From positions 124,001 to 188,000 of the forward strand of contig NZ_JAKKOT010000008.1 in NCBI RefSeq assembly GCF_021739025.1: DNA of 64,000 bases, given 5' to 3'. Source of the stretch: Gordonia liuliyuniae (GTDB lineage Bacteria; Actinomycetota; Actinomycetes; Mycobacteriales; Mycobacteriaceae). Both the position numbers and the translations under genes were made by a program. Under the pieces are notes generated by a model, which searched no databases, was not told where the DNA came from, and saw nothing but the letters and a program-made list of their open reading frames with translations. Below, one piece after another: positions 8,973 through 17,178 of the stretch (positions are counted from its first letter, which is position 1; each line of letters begins with the position of its first letter).

Positions 8973-10057
8973 GAGGACTCGTAGGACCGCTGATCAAGCT
9001 GGTCATCTTCGCAGTCGTGACCGTCATCGCCACCGCGATGCTCGGTCTGACGATCGCCAACGCGGGCGGCGGCGGCCGCACCGGGTTCAAAGCCGTCTTC
9101 TCCGATGCGGCGATGCTCAACCCGGGCGACGAGGTCCGCATCGCGGGCGTCCGCGTCGGACAGGTCGAGAGTGTCGAGATCACCGACCGGAACAAGGCCC
9201 TCGTCACGTTCAACGTCGACCGAGATACGCTCCCGGCGAGCACCAATGTGTACATCCGCTACCGGAACCTGACCGGCCTGCGTTACGTGGCGTTGGAGAA
9301 GGGCGCCGGTGAAGCGAACGAGACGGTCGGCAAGGACTACACGTTCGGCACCGACCCGAAGGTCGACGACACCCATCCCGCGGTCAACCTGACCGAACTG
9401 TTCAACGGGTTCAAGCCGCTGTTCAAGCAGATCGAGCCGCAGGACATCGACAAACTCGCCGAGACCATCATCAAGGTCTTCCAAGGCGACATGGACACCA
9501 CGATCAGCCAGCTGGTCAGCCAGACGTCCGAGTTGACGAACGCACTCGCCGACAAGGACCAGGTGATCGGCGACATGATCACCAACCTGACGAAGGTTCT
9601 GGACACCGTGAACCGCAACGACAAGGAGTTCACCAGCCTTCTGGTGAACACCGAGAAGCTCGTCACCGGACTCGCCGCGCAGCGCGATTCGGTCGGCTCG
9701 GCCGTCAGCTCGGTGTCGAACCTCACGACGGTGACCGGCTCCATCCTGAGTAAGTCGCGTCCGGCCATCCAAGGCGACATCGCCGGGATCAAGTCGCTGT
9801 CGGACCAGTTGAACTCGCGCGACGACGACCTCAAGAAGGCGCTGACCAATCTGCCGGTCAAACTGCAGAAGATCGGCCGCGCCGCGACCTTCGGATCGTG
9901 GTTCCAGTTCTACCTGTGCGGTATCGACGTCGTCGCGGGCAACGGTAAGTCGACCCTGCTCACCCAGCCCGCGGTCGGACTGCCGGACATCAACCACGTT
10001 CTGTACACCAGCGCTGCCACCAGGTGCTGGAAAGACAACAAGCGACCGGGGGAGTGA
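8969..10057 (+). CDS. mceB: Mce family protein MceB
   Basis: 362 aa from GTG 8969, which overlaps the mceA stop (GTGA). The longer frame opening at 8915 would run far into mceA and is rejected. An N-terminal membrane helix (LIKLVIFAVVTVIATAMLGL) precedes the Mce domain (FSDAAMLNPGDEVRIAGVRV). A coiled-coil-prone helical part follows, and a Cys-containing C-terminus typical of the family. Confidence 0.92.
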   Translation: MRGLVGPLIKLVIFAVVTVIATAMLGLTIANAGGGGRTGFKAVFSDAAMLNPGDEVRIAGVRVGQVESVEITDRNKALVTFNVDRDTLPASTNVYIRYRNLTGLRYVALEKGAGEANETVGKDYTFGTDPKVDDTHPAVNLTELFNGFKPLFKQIEPQDIDKLAETIIKVFQGDMDTTISQLVSQTSELTNALADKDQVIGDMITNLTKVLDTVNRNDKEFTSLLVNTEKLVTGLAAQRDSVGSAVSSVSNLTTVTGSILSKSRPAIQGDIAGIKSLSDQLNSRDDDLKKALTNLPVKLQKIGRAATFGSWFQFYLCGIDVVAGNGKSTLLTQPAVGLPDINHVLYTSAATRCWKDNKRPGE

Positions 10058-10059
10058 CA

Positions 10060-11163
10060 ATGACGCAAGATCCGAACTCCCAAGGACCGAACAACCCCCA
10101 GGGCCCGAACGATTCGGGCGATCTGCCGACAGAACCCAAGAAGAGCAGAAGGTTCGCCGGCCGTCGCAACCCGATGAGCATCGGTGCGATCGGCCTGCTG
10201 ATCCTGATCATGGTGTCGGTGTCGTCGTTCTACCTGAAGGACCTCCCTCTCCTCGGTGCGGGCCCCCAGTACACGGCGGTCTTCTCCGAGGCGGCCGGGC
10301 TCAAGTCCGGCAACGAGGTCCGCGTCGCGGGTGTCAAGGTCGGCGAGGTCACCAAGGTCTCGCTCGACGATGACAAGGTGAACGTCGACTTCCGTGCGAA
10401 CAACACGTGGATCGGCGACCAGACGCAGGCGTCCATCCAGATCAAGACGGTTCTCGGCCAGAAGTACCTCGCGTTGAACCCGCGCGGCAGCGAACTCGCC
10501 GATCCGGATGTCCCGTTCACCGACACGGTCTCCCCGTACGACGTCATCGAAGCGTTCGGCGACGCGGCCGACCAGATCGAGCACGTCGACACGGACCAGG
10601 TCGCGAAGTCGCTGCGGACGATGTCGAACGCCTTCTCCGGGACCGCCGGTGACATCGGGCCGTCGCTCGACGGCATCGCGCGTCTGTCGAACACGATCGC
10701 CAGCCGCGATCAGGAAGTGCAGCGATTGCTCCAGGCGACGAAGGACTCGTCGAAGATCCTCGCCGATCGCAACGAGGAGTTCACCCGGCTGATCGCGGGC
10801 GCGGGCACCCTGCTGAAGGAGCTGAACAAGCGTCAAGACGACATCTCGGCTCTGCTCGCCAGCACGACGACGTTGAGCAAGGCGTTGACCGGGATCGTCC
10901 GGGACAACGAAGAGCAACTCGCGCCCGCTCTGGAGTCGCTCAAGGGCGTGACCGATCTGCTGACCGACCAGAACAAGAACCTTCGCGACACGATCACTTA
11001 CATGGCGCCGTTCTACCGCCTGTACGCGAACGTGCTCGGTAACGGACGTTGGTTCGAGTCGACCGTCACCAACCTGCTGCCGCCCTCGCTGCCGCAGCAG
11101 AACACGACGCGACTGCCCAATATGAACAAGCAGTTGAACAACGGTGGAACGGAGGCCGGATGA
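10060..11163 (+). CDS. mceC: Mce family protein MceC
   Basis: 367 aa from ATG 10060, with GGGGGAG 5-6 nt upstream; GTG 10054 overlaps that site and is less likely. A polar N-terminal stretch of about 45 residues, rich in Pro, Gly, Asn and Lys, precedes the membrane helix. The Mce domain (SEAAGLKSGNEVRVAGVKVG) and a long helical region follow. The polar N-terminus is longer than in MceA or MceB. Confidence 0.9.
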   Translation: MTQDPNSQGPNNPQGPNDSGDLPTEPKKSRRFAGRRNPMSIGAIGLLILIMVSVSSFYLKDLPLLGAGPQYTAVFSEAAGLKSGNEVRVAGVKVGEVTKVSLDDDKVNVDFRANNTWIGDQTQASIQIKTVLGQKYLALNPRGSELADPDVPFTDTVSPYDVIEAFGDAADQIEHVDTDQVAKSLRTMSNAFSGTAGDIGPSLDGIARLSNTIASRDQEVQRLLQATKDSSKILADRNEEFTRLIAGAGTLLKELNKRQDDISALLASTTTLSKALTGIVRDNEEQLAPALESLKGVTDLLTDQNKNLRDTITYMAPFYRLYANVLGNGRWFESTVTNLLPPSLPQQNTTRLPNMNKQLNNGGTEAG

Positions 11164-12407
11164 TGACCGCCGCTGACGAGAAGTCCGGGGTCTTCAGCCG
11201 ACGCAACATCGTGTTCGGTGCGCTCGGCCTGGTCCTGCTCCTGATTGTCGGGGCCGCCGGATGGTGGGCGTCGACGCTGGTCGGGACCACCAAGGTGAAC
11301 GCGACGTTCACGAGCGCGGTGGGCATCTACAAGGGCAGCGACGTGCGCGTGCTCGGCGTCGACGTCGGCAAGGTGACGGAGGTGACGCCGCGCGGCGACG
11401 TCGTCGACGTCGAGATGCGCGTCAACCGCGGCATCGACCTGCCCGAAGGCGTTCAGGCGATGCAGATCATCCCGTCGATCGTCGCCGACCGGTACGTCCA
11501 GCTGGCTCCCGCCTACTCCGGTGGCGAGAAGGCGGGCAGCGACGTCACGCTCACCACCGACGAGACCCATGTGCCCGTCGAGATCGACGCGATCTACGCC
11601 AACTTGCAGAAGCTGTCGAAGTCGCTGGGCCCCGAAGGCGCTAACAAGAACGGCGCGGTCACCGACTTCGTCGAGACCGCGGCCGACAACCTCGACGGCA
11701 ACGGCGCGAAGCTCGGCAGGGCGCTCACCAATCTCTCGAAGGCGGCGACCACGCTGTCCGACGGCCGCGGCGACCTGGCGTCGACCATCAAGAACTTGAA
11801 CGTCTTCGTCGGAGCGCTTCGCGAGAACGACTCCCAGGTGCGGCAGTTCAACACGCAGATGGCGTCGTTCAACACGTTCCTGGCCGGAGAACGCAACCAG
11901 CTCGGCACAGCACTCGATTCCTTGTCGTACGCGCTCGGTGATGTCGCGACGTTCGTCGCCGACAACAACGACCGCATCGGCGACGCGATCCGAGGGCTGC
12001 ACCCGACCGGACAGGCACTCCTGGACAACAAGGAGCACCTGCTCGAGATCTTCACCGTTCTCCCGGTCACGATCTCGAACCTGATCAACGCGTACGACGC
12101 AGAGTCGGGCACGCTGGCGATGCGCCTGAACCTGCCGGACCTGCAGGACCCGTTGAGTGCGGGCTGCCGGTTCCTCGACCTGAAGAATCTGATGCCGGGC
12201 AACCCGCTCGCCATCGATTTCAGCAAGAAATTGGCTCCGCTCGTCGACAACTGTAAGAAGATCGGCAAGCAGGTCACTGACGGCGTGCTCGAGCCGATGC
12301 TGCCGATCCTCCCGTTCGGCATCCTCAGCGCGAAAAAGCTGCAGAAGGAGCCCGCACCGGGCACCAACTCCGGTAACCCGGATCCGCGACTCCCCGGAGG
12401 CAAGTGA
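11163..12407 (+). CDS. mceD: Mce family protein MceD
   Basis: 414 aa from ATG 11163; GGAGG lies 7 nt upstream. The ATG at 11160 directly before it, in ATGATGA over the mceC stop, is an equally acceptable start. A membrane helix at about residues 19-37 is followed by the Mce domain (GIYKGSDVRVLGVDVGKV). Helical segments follow, then a C-terminus with two spaced cysteines. Confidence 0.91.
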   Translation: MTAADEKSGVFSRRNIVFGALGLVLLLIVGAAGWWASTLVGTTKVNATFTSAVGIYKGSDVRVLGVDVGKVTEVTPRGDVVDVEMRVNRGIDLPEGVQAMQIIPSIVADRYVQLAPAYSGGEKAGSDVTLTTDETHVPVEIDAIYANLQKLSKSLGPEGANKNGAVTDFVETAADNLDGNGAKLGRALTNLSKAATTLSDGRGDLASTIKNLNVFVGALRENDSQVRQFNTQMASFNTFLAGERNQLGTALDSLSYALGDVATFVADNNDRIGDAIRGLHPTGQALLDNKEHLLEIFTVLPVTISNLINAYDAESGTLAMRLNLPDLQDPLSAGCRFLDLKNLMPGNPLAIDFSKKLAPLVDNCKKIGKQVTDGVLEPMLPILPFGILSAKKLQKEPAPGTNSGNPDPRLPGGK

Positions 12408-13792
12408 TGAAGGTGACGCTCAATAGGCGTGCCCGCGCATCCGCGGTCGGCGCAGTGATGGCGGTCGTCGTCGCGCTGGCGTCGGCGTGTTCGGGATTCC
12501 AGTCGCTGCCGTTGCCCGGCGGCGTCGACGTCGGCGACAATCCGCGCGAGTACAAGATCGAGTTCGCGGACATCCTGGACCTGGTCCCGCAGTCGATGGT
12601 CAAGATGGACGGCATCCCGGTCGGTCGCGTCGTGAAGGTCGAAGTCCCCGAGAATTCGTGGGACGCGTTGGTGACGGTCAAGGTCCGCAACAATGTGGAC
12701 TTGTCGGCGAAGGCGAAGGCCTCCATCCAGCAGACCAACCTGCTCGGCGAGAAGTTCGTCGCACTCAGCGACCCGGAGGACGCGTCGACGACGGCCCGGC
12801 AACCCGAGTCGCAGATCATCAAGACCTCACGTACGTCGACGACGACGGACATCGAGCAGCTTCTCGGCGCGCTGTCGATGCTGCTCAACGGTGGCGGGAT
12901 CAACCAGCTGGAACCGATCATCACGGCGATCAACGAGTCGGTCGGCGACAATCCCGGTCGCTTCGCGTCGCTGCTCCGCCAGACGGAGACGTTGATCTCG
13001 GGTCTCAACGCGCAGCGCGACGACATCATCCGTGCGATCGACGGTGTCGATCGCCTGTCGGCTCGCGCCAACAACCAGACCGATCAGATCGAGCGCATCC
13101 TCGACGAACTGCCCGCAGGCGTCCAGGTGCTCGAGGAGCAACGTCCGCAGTTCGTCGACTTGCTGACCAAGCTCGACGAGCTCGGCGAAGTCGGTACCGA
13201 CGTCCTCGGCAAGGCGCACGACGCGATCATCACCGACCTCAAGGCGCTTCGACCGATCTTGACGGAGCTGTCGAAGTCCGCGCAGGACGCGGTCACCGCG
13301 ATGCCGTTGATGTTGACGCATCCGTTCCCCGATGACCTGCTGCCGGCCGTCCAGGGTGATTCGACCAACCTGTTCATGACGCTCGACCTGCGACTGCTGA
13401 ACCAGCTGGAGGCATTGGGCGTCGGTCAGGGCACGCCGAAGTACAGCCCGCCGAAGGTCAATCCGCCGAAGGTCAACCCGAACAACCCGTACATCAACGG
13501 GAACGGGCCGCGGTGGGGATGGCCGACCATCTCGCTGCTGCCGCCGCCGTTGAACTCGCGTCCGGGGCCCAACACTCCGCCGTCTGGCGGCCGGTATCCG
13601 GCAGCAGGCTCGACGACGACGAAGAAGAAGAGCACGGGGACTTCGAACAGCACGGGGACTTCGAACAGCACGGGGACTTCGAACAGCACGGGGACTTCGA
13701 AGAAGAAGCCGAAGAACCAGTACTCGGTCACCTCTTCTGAGACCAGCTTCCTCGACGCACCGATCTCGATGATGACCGGGGAGGACCGATGA
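12407..13792 (+). CDS. mceE: Mce family lipoprotein MceE
   Basis: 461 aa from ATG 12407; GGAGG is 6 nt upstream. The signal peptide ends in a lipobox (LASAC, Cys28), so this is the lipid-anchored member of the hexamer, as MceE/LprK is in mycobacteria. The Mce domain contains MVKMDGIPVGRVVKV. The C-terminal quarter is rich in Pro, Lys, Ser and Thr. It includes a perfect four-copy repeat of six residues (STGTSN-type, nucleotides 13631-13702) flanked by lysine clusters. The stop overlaps the mceF start (ATGA). Confidence 0.92.
   Translation: MKVTLNRRARASAVGAVMAVVVALASACSGFQSLPLPGGVDVGDNPREYKIEFADILDLVPQSMVKMDGIPVGRVVKVEVPENSWDALVTVKVRNNVDLSAKAKASIQQTNLLGEKFVALSDPEDASTTARQPESQIIKTSRTSTTTDIEQLLGALSMLLNGGGINQLEPIITAINESVGDNPGRFASLLRQTETLISGLNAQRDDIIRAIDGVDRLSARANNQTDQIERILDELPAGVQVLEEQRPQFVDLLTKLDELGEVGTDVLGKAHDAIITDLKALRPILTELSKSAQDAVTAMPLMLTHPFPDDLLPAVQGDSTNLFMTLDLRLLNQLEALGVGQGTPKYSPPKVNPPKVNPNNPYINGNGPRWGWPTISLLPPPLNSRPGPNTPPSGGRYPAAGSTTTKKKSTGTSNSTGTSNSTGTSNSTGTSKKKPKNQYSVTSSETSFLDAPISMMTGEDR
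13631..13702 (+). repeat. Four tandem 18-bp repeats inside mceE
   Basis: Unit AGCACGGGGACTTCGAAC occurs at 13631, 13649, 13667 and 13685; the first three copies are identical and the fourth differs only in its last base. The unit is a multiple of three, so copy number can change without a frameshift. It encodes STGTSN repeats. Confidence 0.97.
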
Positions 13793-15030
13793 CGAGCCGG
13801 ATAGTCAAGATCCAGTTGATCGTCTTCGCCGTCGTCGGCGCCCTCGCGGTGGTCTACGTCGGCGGCAAGTACGCACGACTGGACCAGATGGTCGGACTGT
13901 CGATCTACCAGGTGACGATCGAGGCCGAGGATTCGGGCGGCGTGTTCCCGAACGCGGAAGTGACCTACCGCGGCGTGCCCGTCGGTCTGGTCGGCGACAT
14001 GGAACTGACGACCGACGGGATGAAGATCCAGCTCGACCTGCGGTCGGACGGGCCCAAGATTCCGGCGTCGTCGAAGGCGGTAGTGGCCAACCGGTCGGCG
14101 ATCGGCGAGCAATTCGTCGATCTGCAGCCGCCGAACGACGACGGCCCGTACCTCGAGGACGGGTCGGTGATCACCGACTACAGCCTTCCGCCGAAGCTGC
14201 AGGAGGTCATCTCCGACGCGATCACGTTGACCGACACGATCCCGGTGGACGATCTGCACACCGTCGTCACCGAACTCGGGCAGGCGTTCAACGGGCAGGG
14301 CGAGAACCTCACCCGGCTCATCGACTCGCTCGACAAGCTGTCCAAGACGGGTGTGGAGAACCTCGACGACACGATCTCGTTGATCGACGACTCCAACGTC
14401 GTCCTCGGGACGCAAGCCGAACAGTCCGACGAGATCCTGGCGTGGTCGAAGAACATCGACAAGGTCGCAGCGACGCTGGCAGGCTCGGACCCGGCGATCC
14501 GGCGGATCTTGACCGACGGACCGCGCGCGGCGACGACCCTGTCGCACTTCCTGGATTCGAACGGTGACGACACCACGAAGCTGATTCACCAGTTGGGGCG
14601 GACGGTCGACACGATCTCGCCGACGTCGTTCGCGGCCGGCGCGACGTTCGCGATGCTGTCGGCGCTGTCTGCGGGCAGCCACACCCCCGCACCGGGAGAC
14701 GGTCAGATCCACTTCGGCATCGTGCTGGAGACGGGCAACCCGCCGAGCTGTACCAGTGGCTACGAGAGCACCGACAAGCTCATCGCCGAGATGAAGAAGC
14801 GCAACCCGGACTTCGACGTCAACTACGACGACTTCCCGTTGAACACGGAGGCGGGCTGCGACGTCCCGGTCGGAAACCCGACGGGCGTACGCAGCGCCGA
14901 CCGTGCTGCACTGTCGAACCCGGATTTCGTTCAGCCGTGGGACAACAAGCCCAAGGCCGACCCGGACAAGCTCAACCTCAATCCGATCGCCACGCAGCTG
15001 GCGACCCTGATGGGTGTGCACGCCAAATGA
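13789..15030 (+). CDS. mceF: Mce family protein MceF
   Basis: 413 aa. An N-terminal membrane helix (IQLIVFAVVGALAVVYVGG) precedes the Mce domain (FPNAEVTYRGVPVGLVGDM). The ANRSAIGEQFVDLQP segment and a C-terminal region with paired cysteines are typical of MceF. The ATG overlaps the mceE stop. It is the last of six mce genes; 178 bp separate it from the Mce-associated genes. Confidence 0.93.
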   Translation: MTSRIVKIQLIVFAVVGALAVVYVGGKYARLDQMVGLSIYQVTIEAEDSGGVFPNAEVTYRGVPVGLVGDMELTTDGMKIQLDLRSDGPKIPASSKAVVANRSAIGEQFVDLQPPNDDGPYLEDGSVITDYSLPPKLQEVISDAITLTDTIPVDDLHTVVTELGQAFNGQGENLTRLIDSLDKLSKTGVENLDDTISLIDDSNVVLGTQAEQSDEILAWSKNIDKVAATLAGSDPAIRRILTDGPRAATTLSHFLDSNGDDTTKLIHQLGRTVDTISPTSFAAGATFAMLSALSAGSHTPAPGDGQIHFGIVLETGNPPSCTSGYESTDKLIAEMKKRNPDFDVNYDDFPLNTEAGCDVPVGNPTGVRSADRAALSNPDFVQPWDNKPKADPDKLNLNPIATQLATLMGVHAK

Positions 15031-15208
15031 CGTGCAGTCAGTGACGATGCGGTGAAGGATGCGATCGCGCCCGCGGAGCCGTAGACGCCCGCGGGCGCTA
15101 GTCGTCCCGAGCTTCGCCTTGTCGCTGGTAGAGCGGGCGGAGCGAGTCGGAACATCCTCCAACCGGCACACAGCGTGCCGTGACATTCGATAGGTACAGT
15201 GGCGCTCG

Positions 15209-16036
15209 ATGAATTCTGATGAGACCCGCGAGCCGGATTCGGTGGACGAATCGGTGAGCGATGAGACCAGCCTGGACGGCAGCGACGAGGCAGGAGTCGA
15301 TGAGACCGGAGTCGACGAGGCAGGAGTCGACGAGGCAGGAGTCGACGAGACAGGCGCGTCTCAGGACCCGGTCGATTCGGACGACGACACCGACTCCGAC
15401 GACACCGACTCCGGCGACACCGACTCCGGCGAGACGGACGGTGGACGCCACTGGGCGGCCTCGATGGCTCTCGCGGTGGCGGTCACCGCGCTCGTGGCAG
15501 CGATCGTGTGCGTCGGCTACTTCGGGTACACCGGCATCCGGGCGTACACCGTCGATGCCAACCGTGAGCAGATGCGCGTCCACGTCGTCGACGCCGCCGA
15601 ACAGGCGATGCTGAACATCCTCACCGTCGATGACAAGGGTGTCGACGTGTGGCAGAAGCGGATGAAGTCGTCGTTGACCGGTGACGCGTTGAAGCAGGCG
15701 ATCGACGAGACCAGCGGTGGTGCAGTCAAGCAGATCGAAGCCGCCAAGGACCGGAAGCTGACGATCAAGGCGAGCATCATTCGCAGCGCGACCACCGAAT
15801 TCAACCCGGACGAGGACACTGCGACGGTATTCGTGCTGAGTCAGGCGGCCACGTCGGAGGCCCCGAACCAGCCGCAGGCACAGTCGTCGTTGCTGTCGGT
15901 GGTCAAGGTCGACGACACGTGGAAGGTCGACAAGATCGTGCCGCTCACCGACATCACCTACTACGACGACACGGCAGAGCCTGCCACCGGTGAACAGCAG
16001 CAGGGCACCGAACAGCAGCAGGAAGGCGGCAACTGA
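15209..16036 (+). CDS. Mce-associated membrane protein (first), with acidic repeat region
   Basis: 275 aa. The first 80 residues are extremely acidic (Asp/Glu) with tandem five-residue repeats (DEAGV type). A single membrane helix at about residues 82-105 follows. The extracytoplasmic domain of about 150 residues resembles mycobacterial Mce-associated (Mam) proteins, and the C-terminus is Gln-rich. Mam proteins are needed for stability of Mce complexes in mycobacteria; that role here is inferred from position. The stop overlaps the start of the next Mam gene by one base. Confidence 0.82.
   Translation: MNSDETREPDSVDESVSDETSLDGSDEAGVDETGVDEAGVDEAGVDETGASQDPVDSDDDTDSDDTDSGDTDSGETDGGRHWAASMALAVAVTALVAAIVCVGYFGYTGIRAYTVDANREQMRVHVVDAAEQAMLNILTVDDKGVDVWQKRMKSSLTGDALKQAIDETSGGAVKQIEAAKDRKLTIKASIIRSATTEFNPDEDTATVFVLSQAATSEAPNQPQAQSSLLSVVKVDDTWKVDKIVPLTDITYYDDTAEPATGEQQQGTEQQQEGGN
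15284..15358 (+). repeat. Five tandem 15-bp repeats in the first Mce-associated gene
   Basis: Units of 15 bp based on GACGAGGCAGGAGTC start at 15284, 15299, 15314, 15329 and 15344. Three are identical and two are diverged (DETGV, DETGA). They encode an acidic cytoplasmic segment and stay in frame. Confidence 0.93.
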
Positions 16037-16815
16037 TGGCGGCCGAACGCCCGAACCAGCGTCGTACACGCAAGGTCGCAGGCCGTTCGACGGCCCGCGT
16101 CGAACTGTCGCAGACCGCGCGGGAGCGCAAGCAGTCCAAGGGGCCCGCCGGCACGGCGGAGCCGGTCTCGCAGGCCGAGGAGACGACACGCTCCGTCAGC
16201 CTTCGCAAGCCGCAGGGCGCCGAGTCCGGCGTCGACCGCAAGCGTCGTCTGGTCGAAGCCGAACGCGAGGTCGCCGAACGCGAACGTTCGATGACCGACG
16301 TCGAACCCGGGGTCCGCGGCACACGCGGAACGTACCGACTCGCGGCCGTCCTCGGCGCAGTCGCGGTGCTCCTCGGCGCGATCGCGGCTGTCTTCGCGTT
16401 CCACCCGGGAGCCGATGTGTCCGACAACAAGGCGTTCGTCGACCAGGAGGCGTCGGAGAAGGTGCTGTCGCAAGCACGATCGGCAGCGTGTGCACCGTTC
16501 CAGTACAAGTACCAGAACCTCGACTACTGGCTCACCGAGGCCCAGAGCAAGCTGAGCGGCACCGCGCGCGAACAGTTCCAGGCGAATCTCAAGACGAACC
16601 GGTCGATCATCGAACAGACCAAGTCGTCGTCGGACTGTCGAGTCGAGACGGTCGGCCTGATGGATCTGTCGCACGATCACGCGACCGTCCTCGCCGCGCT
16701 CCAAATCGACACCACCCGCGACGGCGCGCTGGTCGAGTCGAACAAGCCGAAGACGGGGATCGTCCTGGTCCGCGACGGCGACGAGTGGCTGGTCGACCAG
16801 TTCCTCGATCCGTAG
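16036..16815 (+). CDS. Mce-associated membrane protein (second)
   Basis: 259 aa. The N-terminal 95 residues are basic, the reverse of the acidic neighbour. A single membrane helix (about residues 98-120, LAAVLGAVAVLLGAIAAVFAF) precedes an outer domain like that of Mam proteins. The ATG uses the last base of the previous stop. The opposite charges of the two cytoplasmic tails could let the two Mam proteins pair, which is inference. Confidence 0.82.
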   Translation: MAAERPNQRRTRKVAGRSTARVELSQTARERKQSKGPAGTAEPVSQAEETTRSVSLRKPQGAESGVDRKRRLVEAEREVAERERSMTDVEPGVRGTRGTYRLAAVLGAVAVLLGAIAAVFAFHPGADVSDNKAFVDQEASEKVLSQARSAACAPFQYKYQNLDYWLTEAQSKLSGTAREQFQANLKTNRSIIEQTKSSSDCRVETVGLMDLSHDHATVLAALQIDTTRDGALVESNKPKTGIVLVRDGDEWLVDQFLDP

Positions 16816-17178
16816 ACACCGCGTGGACGTATGTCCGTCGTTCGCTGACAGCGCGCGGATCAGTCATGAAATTTCATGGCCGATCCGCGCGTTCTCTTGA
16901 CGAACGGGCTCTTCGCGGGTCACTGTAGTCACCAAACCGATCAGCTCAGGTGGCAGCCCGGCGATCTGGTTCTACTCGGGGTTGACAAATCCCGCTCCTC
17001 TTCTGATACAGTTGGACGTTGCGCTGGCTGCCTCCTGTTCGCTGTTCGATGCCCTTCCGGTCACCTCGGTGCCCGCCGTGGGAATTCGCTGCTCATCAGG
17101 TCGATTCGCCTCGCAGCGGCCCCACGGCCAACGGCTACATGCCATGCACCGAGAAACTTCGTGTTGGAAGGACGCATC
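16816..17178. other. Intergenic region with rpoB promoter and leader
   Basis: 363 bp between the second Mam gene and rpoB. No terminator with a T-tract is seen after the Mam gene. It contains a near-consensus promoter (16982-17010) and an untranslated leader of roughly 160 nt before the TTG start. The frame stays open upstream of rpoB as far as 16876, but without a ribosome-binding site or family similarity, so it is not called as coding. Confidence 0.65.
16982..17010 (+). promoter_or_regulatory. rpoB promoter (-35 TTGACA, 17-bp spacer, -10 GATACA)
   Basis: TTGACA at 16982-16987 and GATACA at 17005-17010 are separated by exactly 17 bp, the clearest housekeeping-type promoter in the window. 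It lies about 170 bp upstream of rpoB, in line with the long leaders of actinobacterial rpoB. Confidence 0.8.

Noticed and set aside
13631..13702. Repeats considered as a CRISPR array (also those at 15284 and 36741)
   Set aside because: Units are 15-18 bp, directly abutting without spacers and in frame inside coding genes.
16876..17178. Upstream extension of rpoB from ATG 16876
   Set aside because: It would translate through the near-consensus promoter at 16982-17010 and has no ribosome-binding site or similarity to beta subunits.
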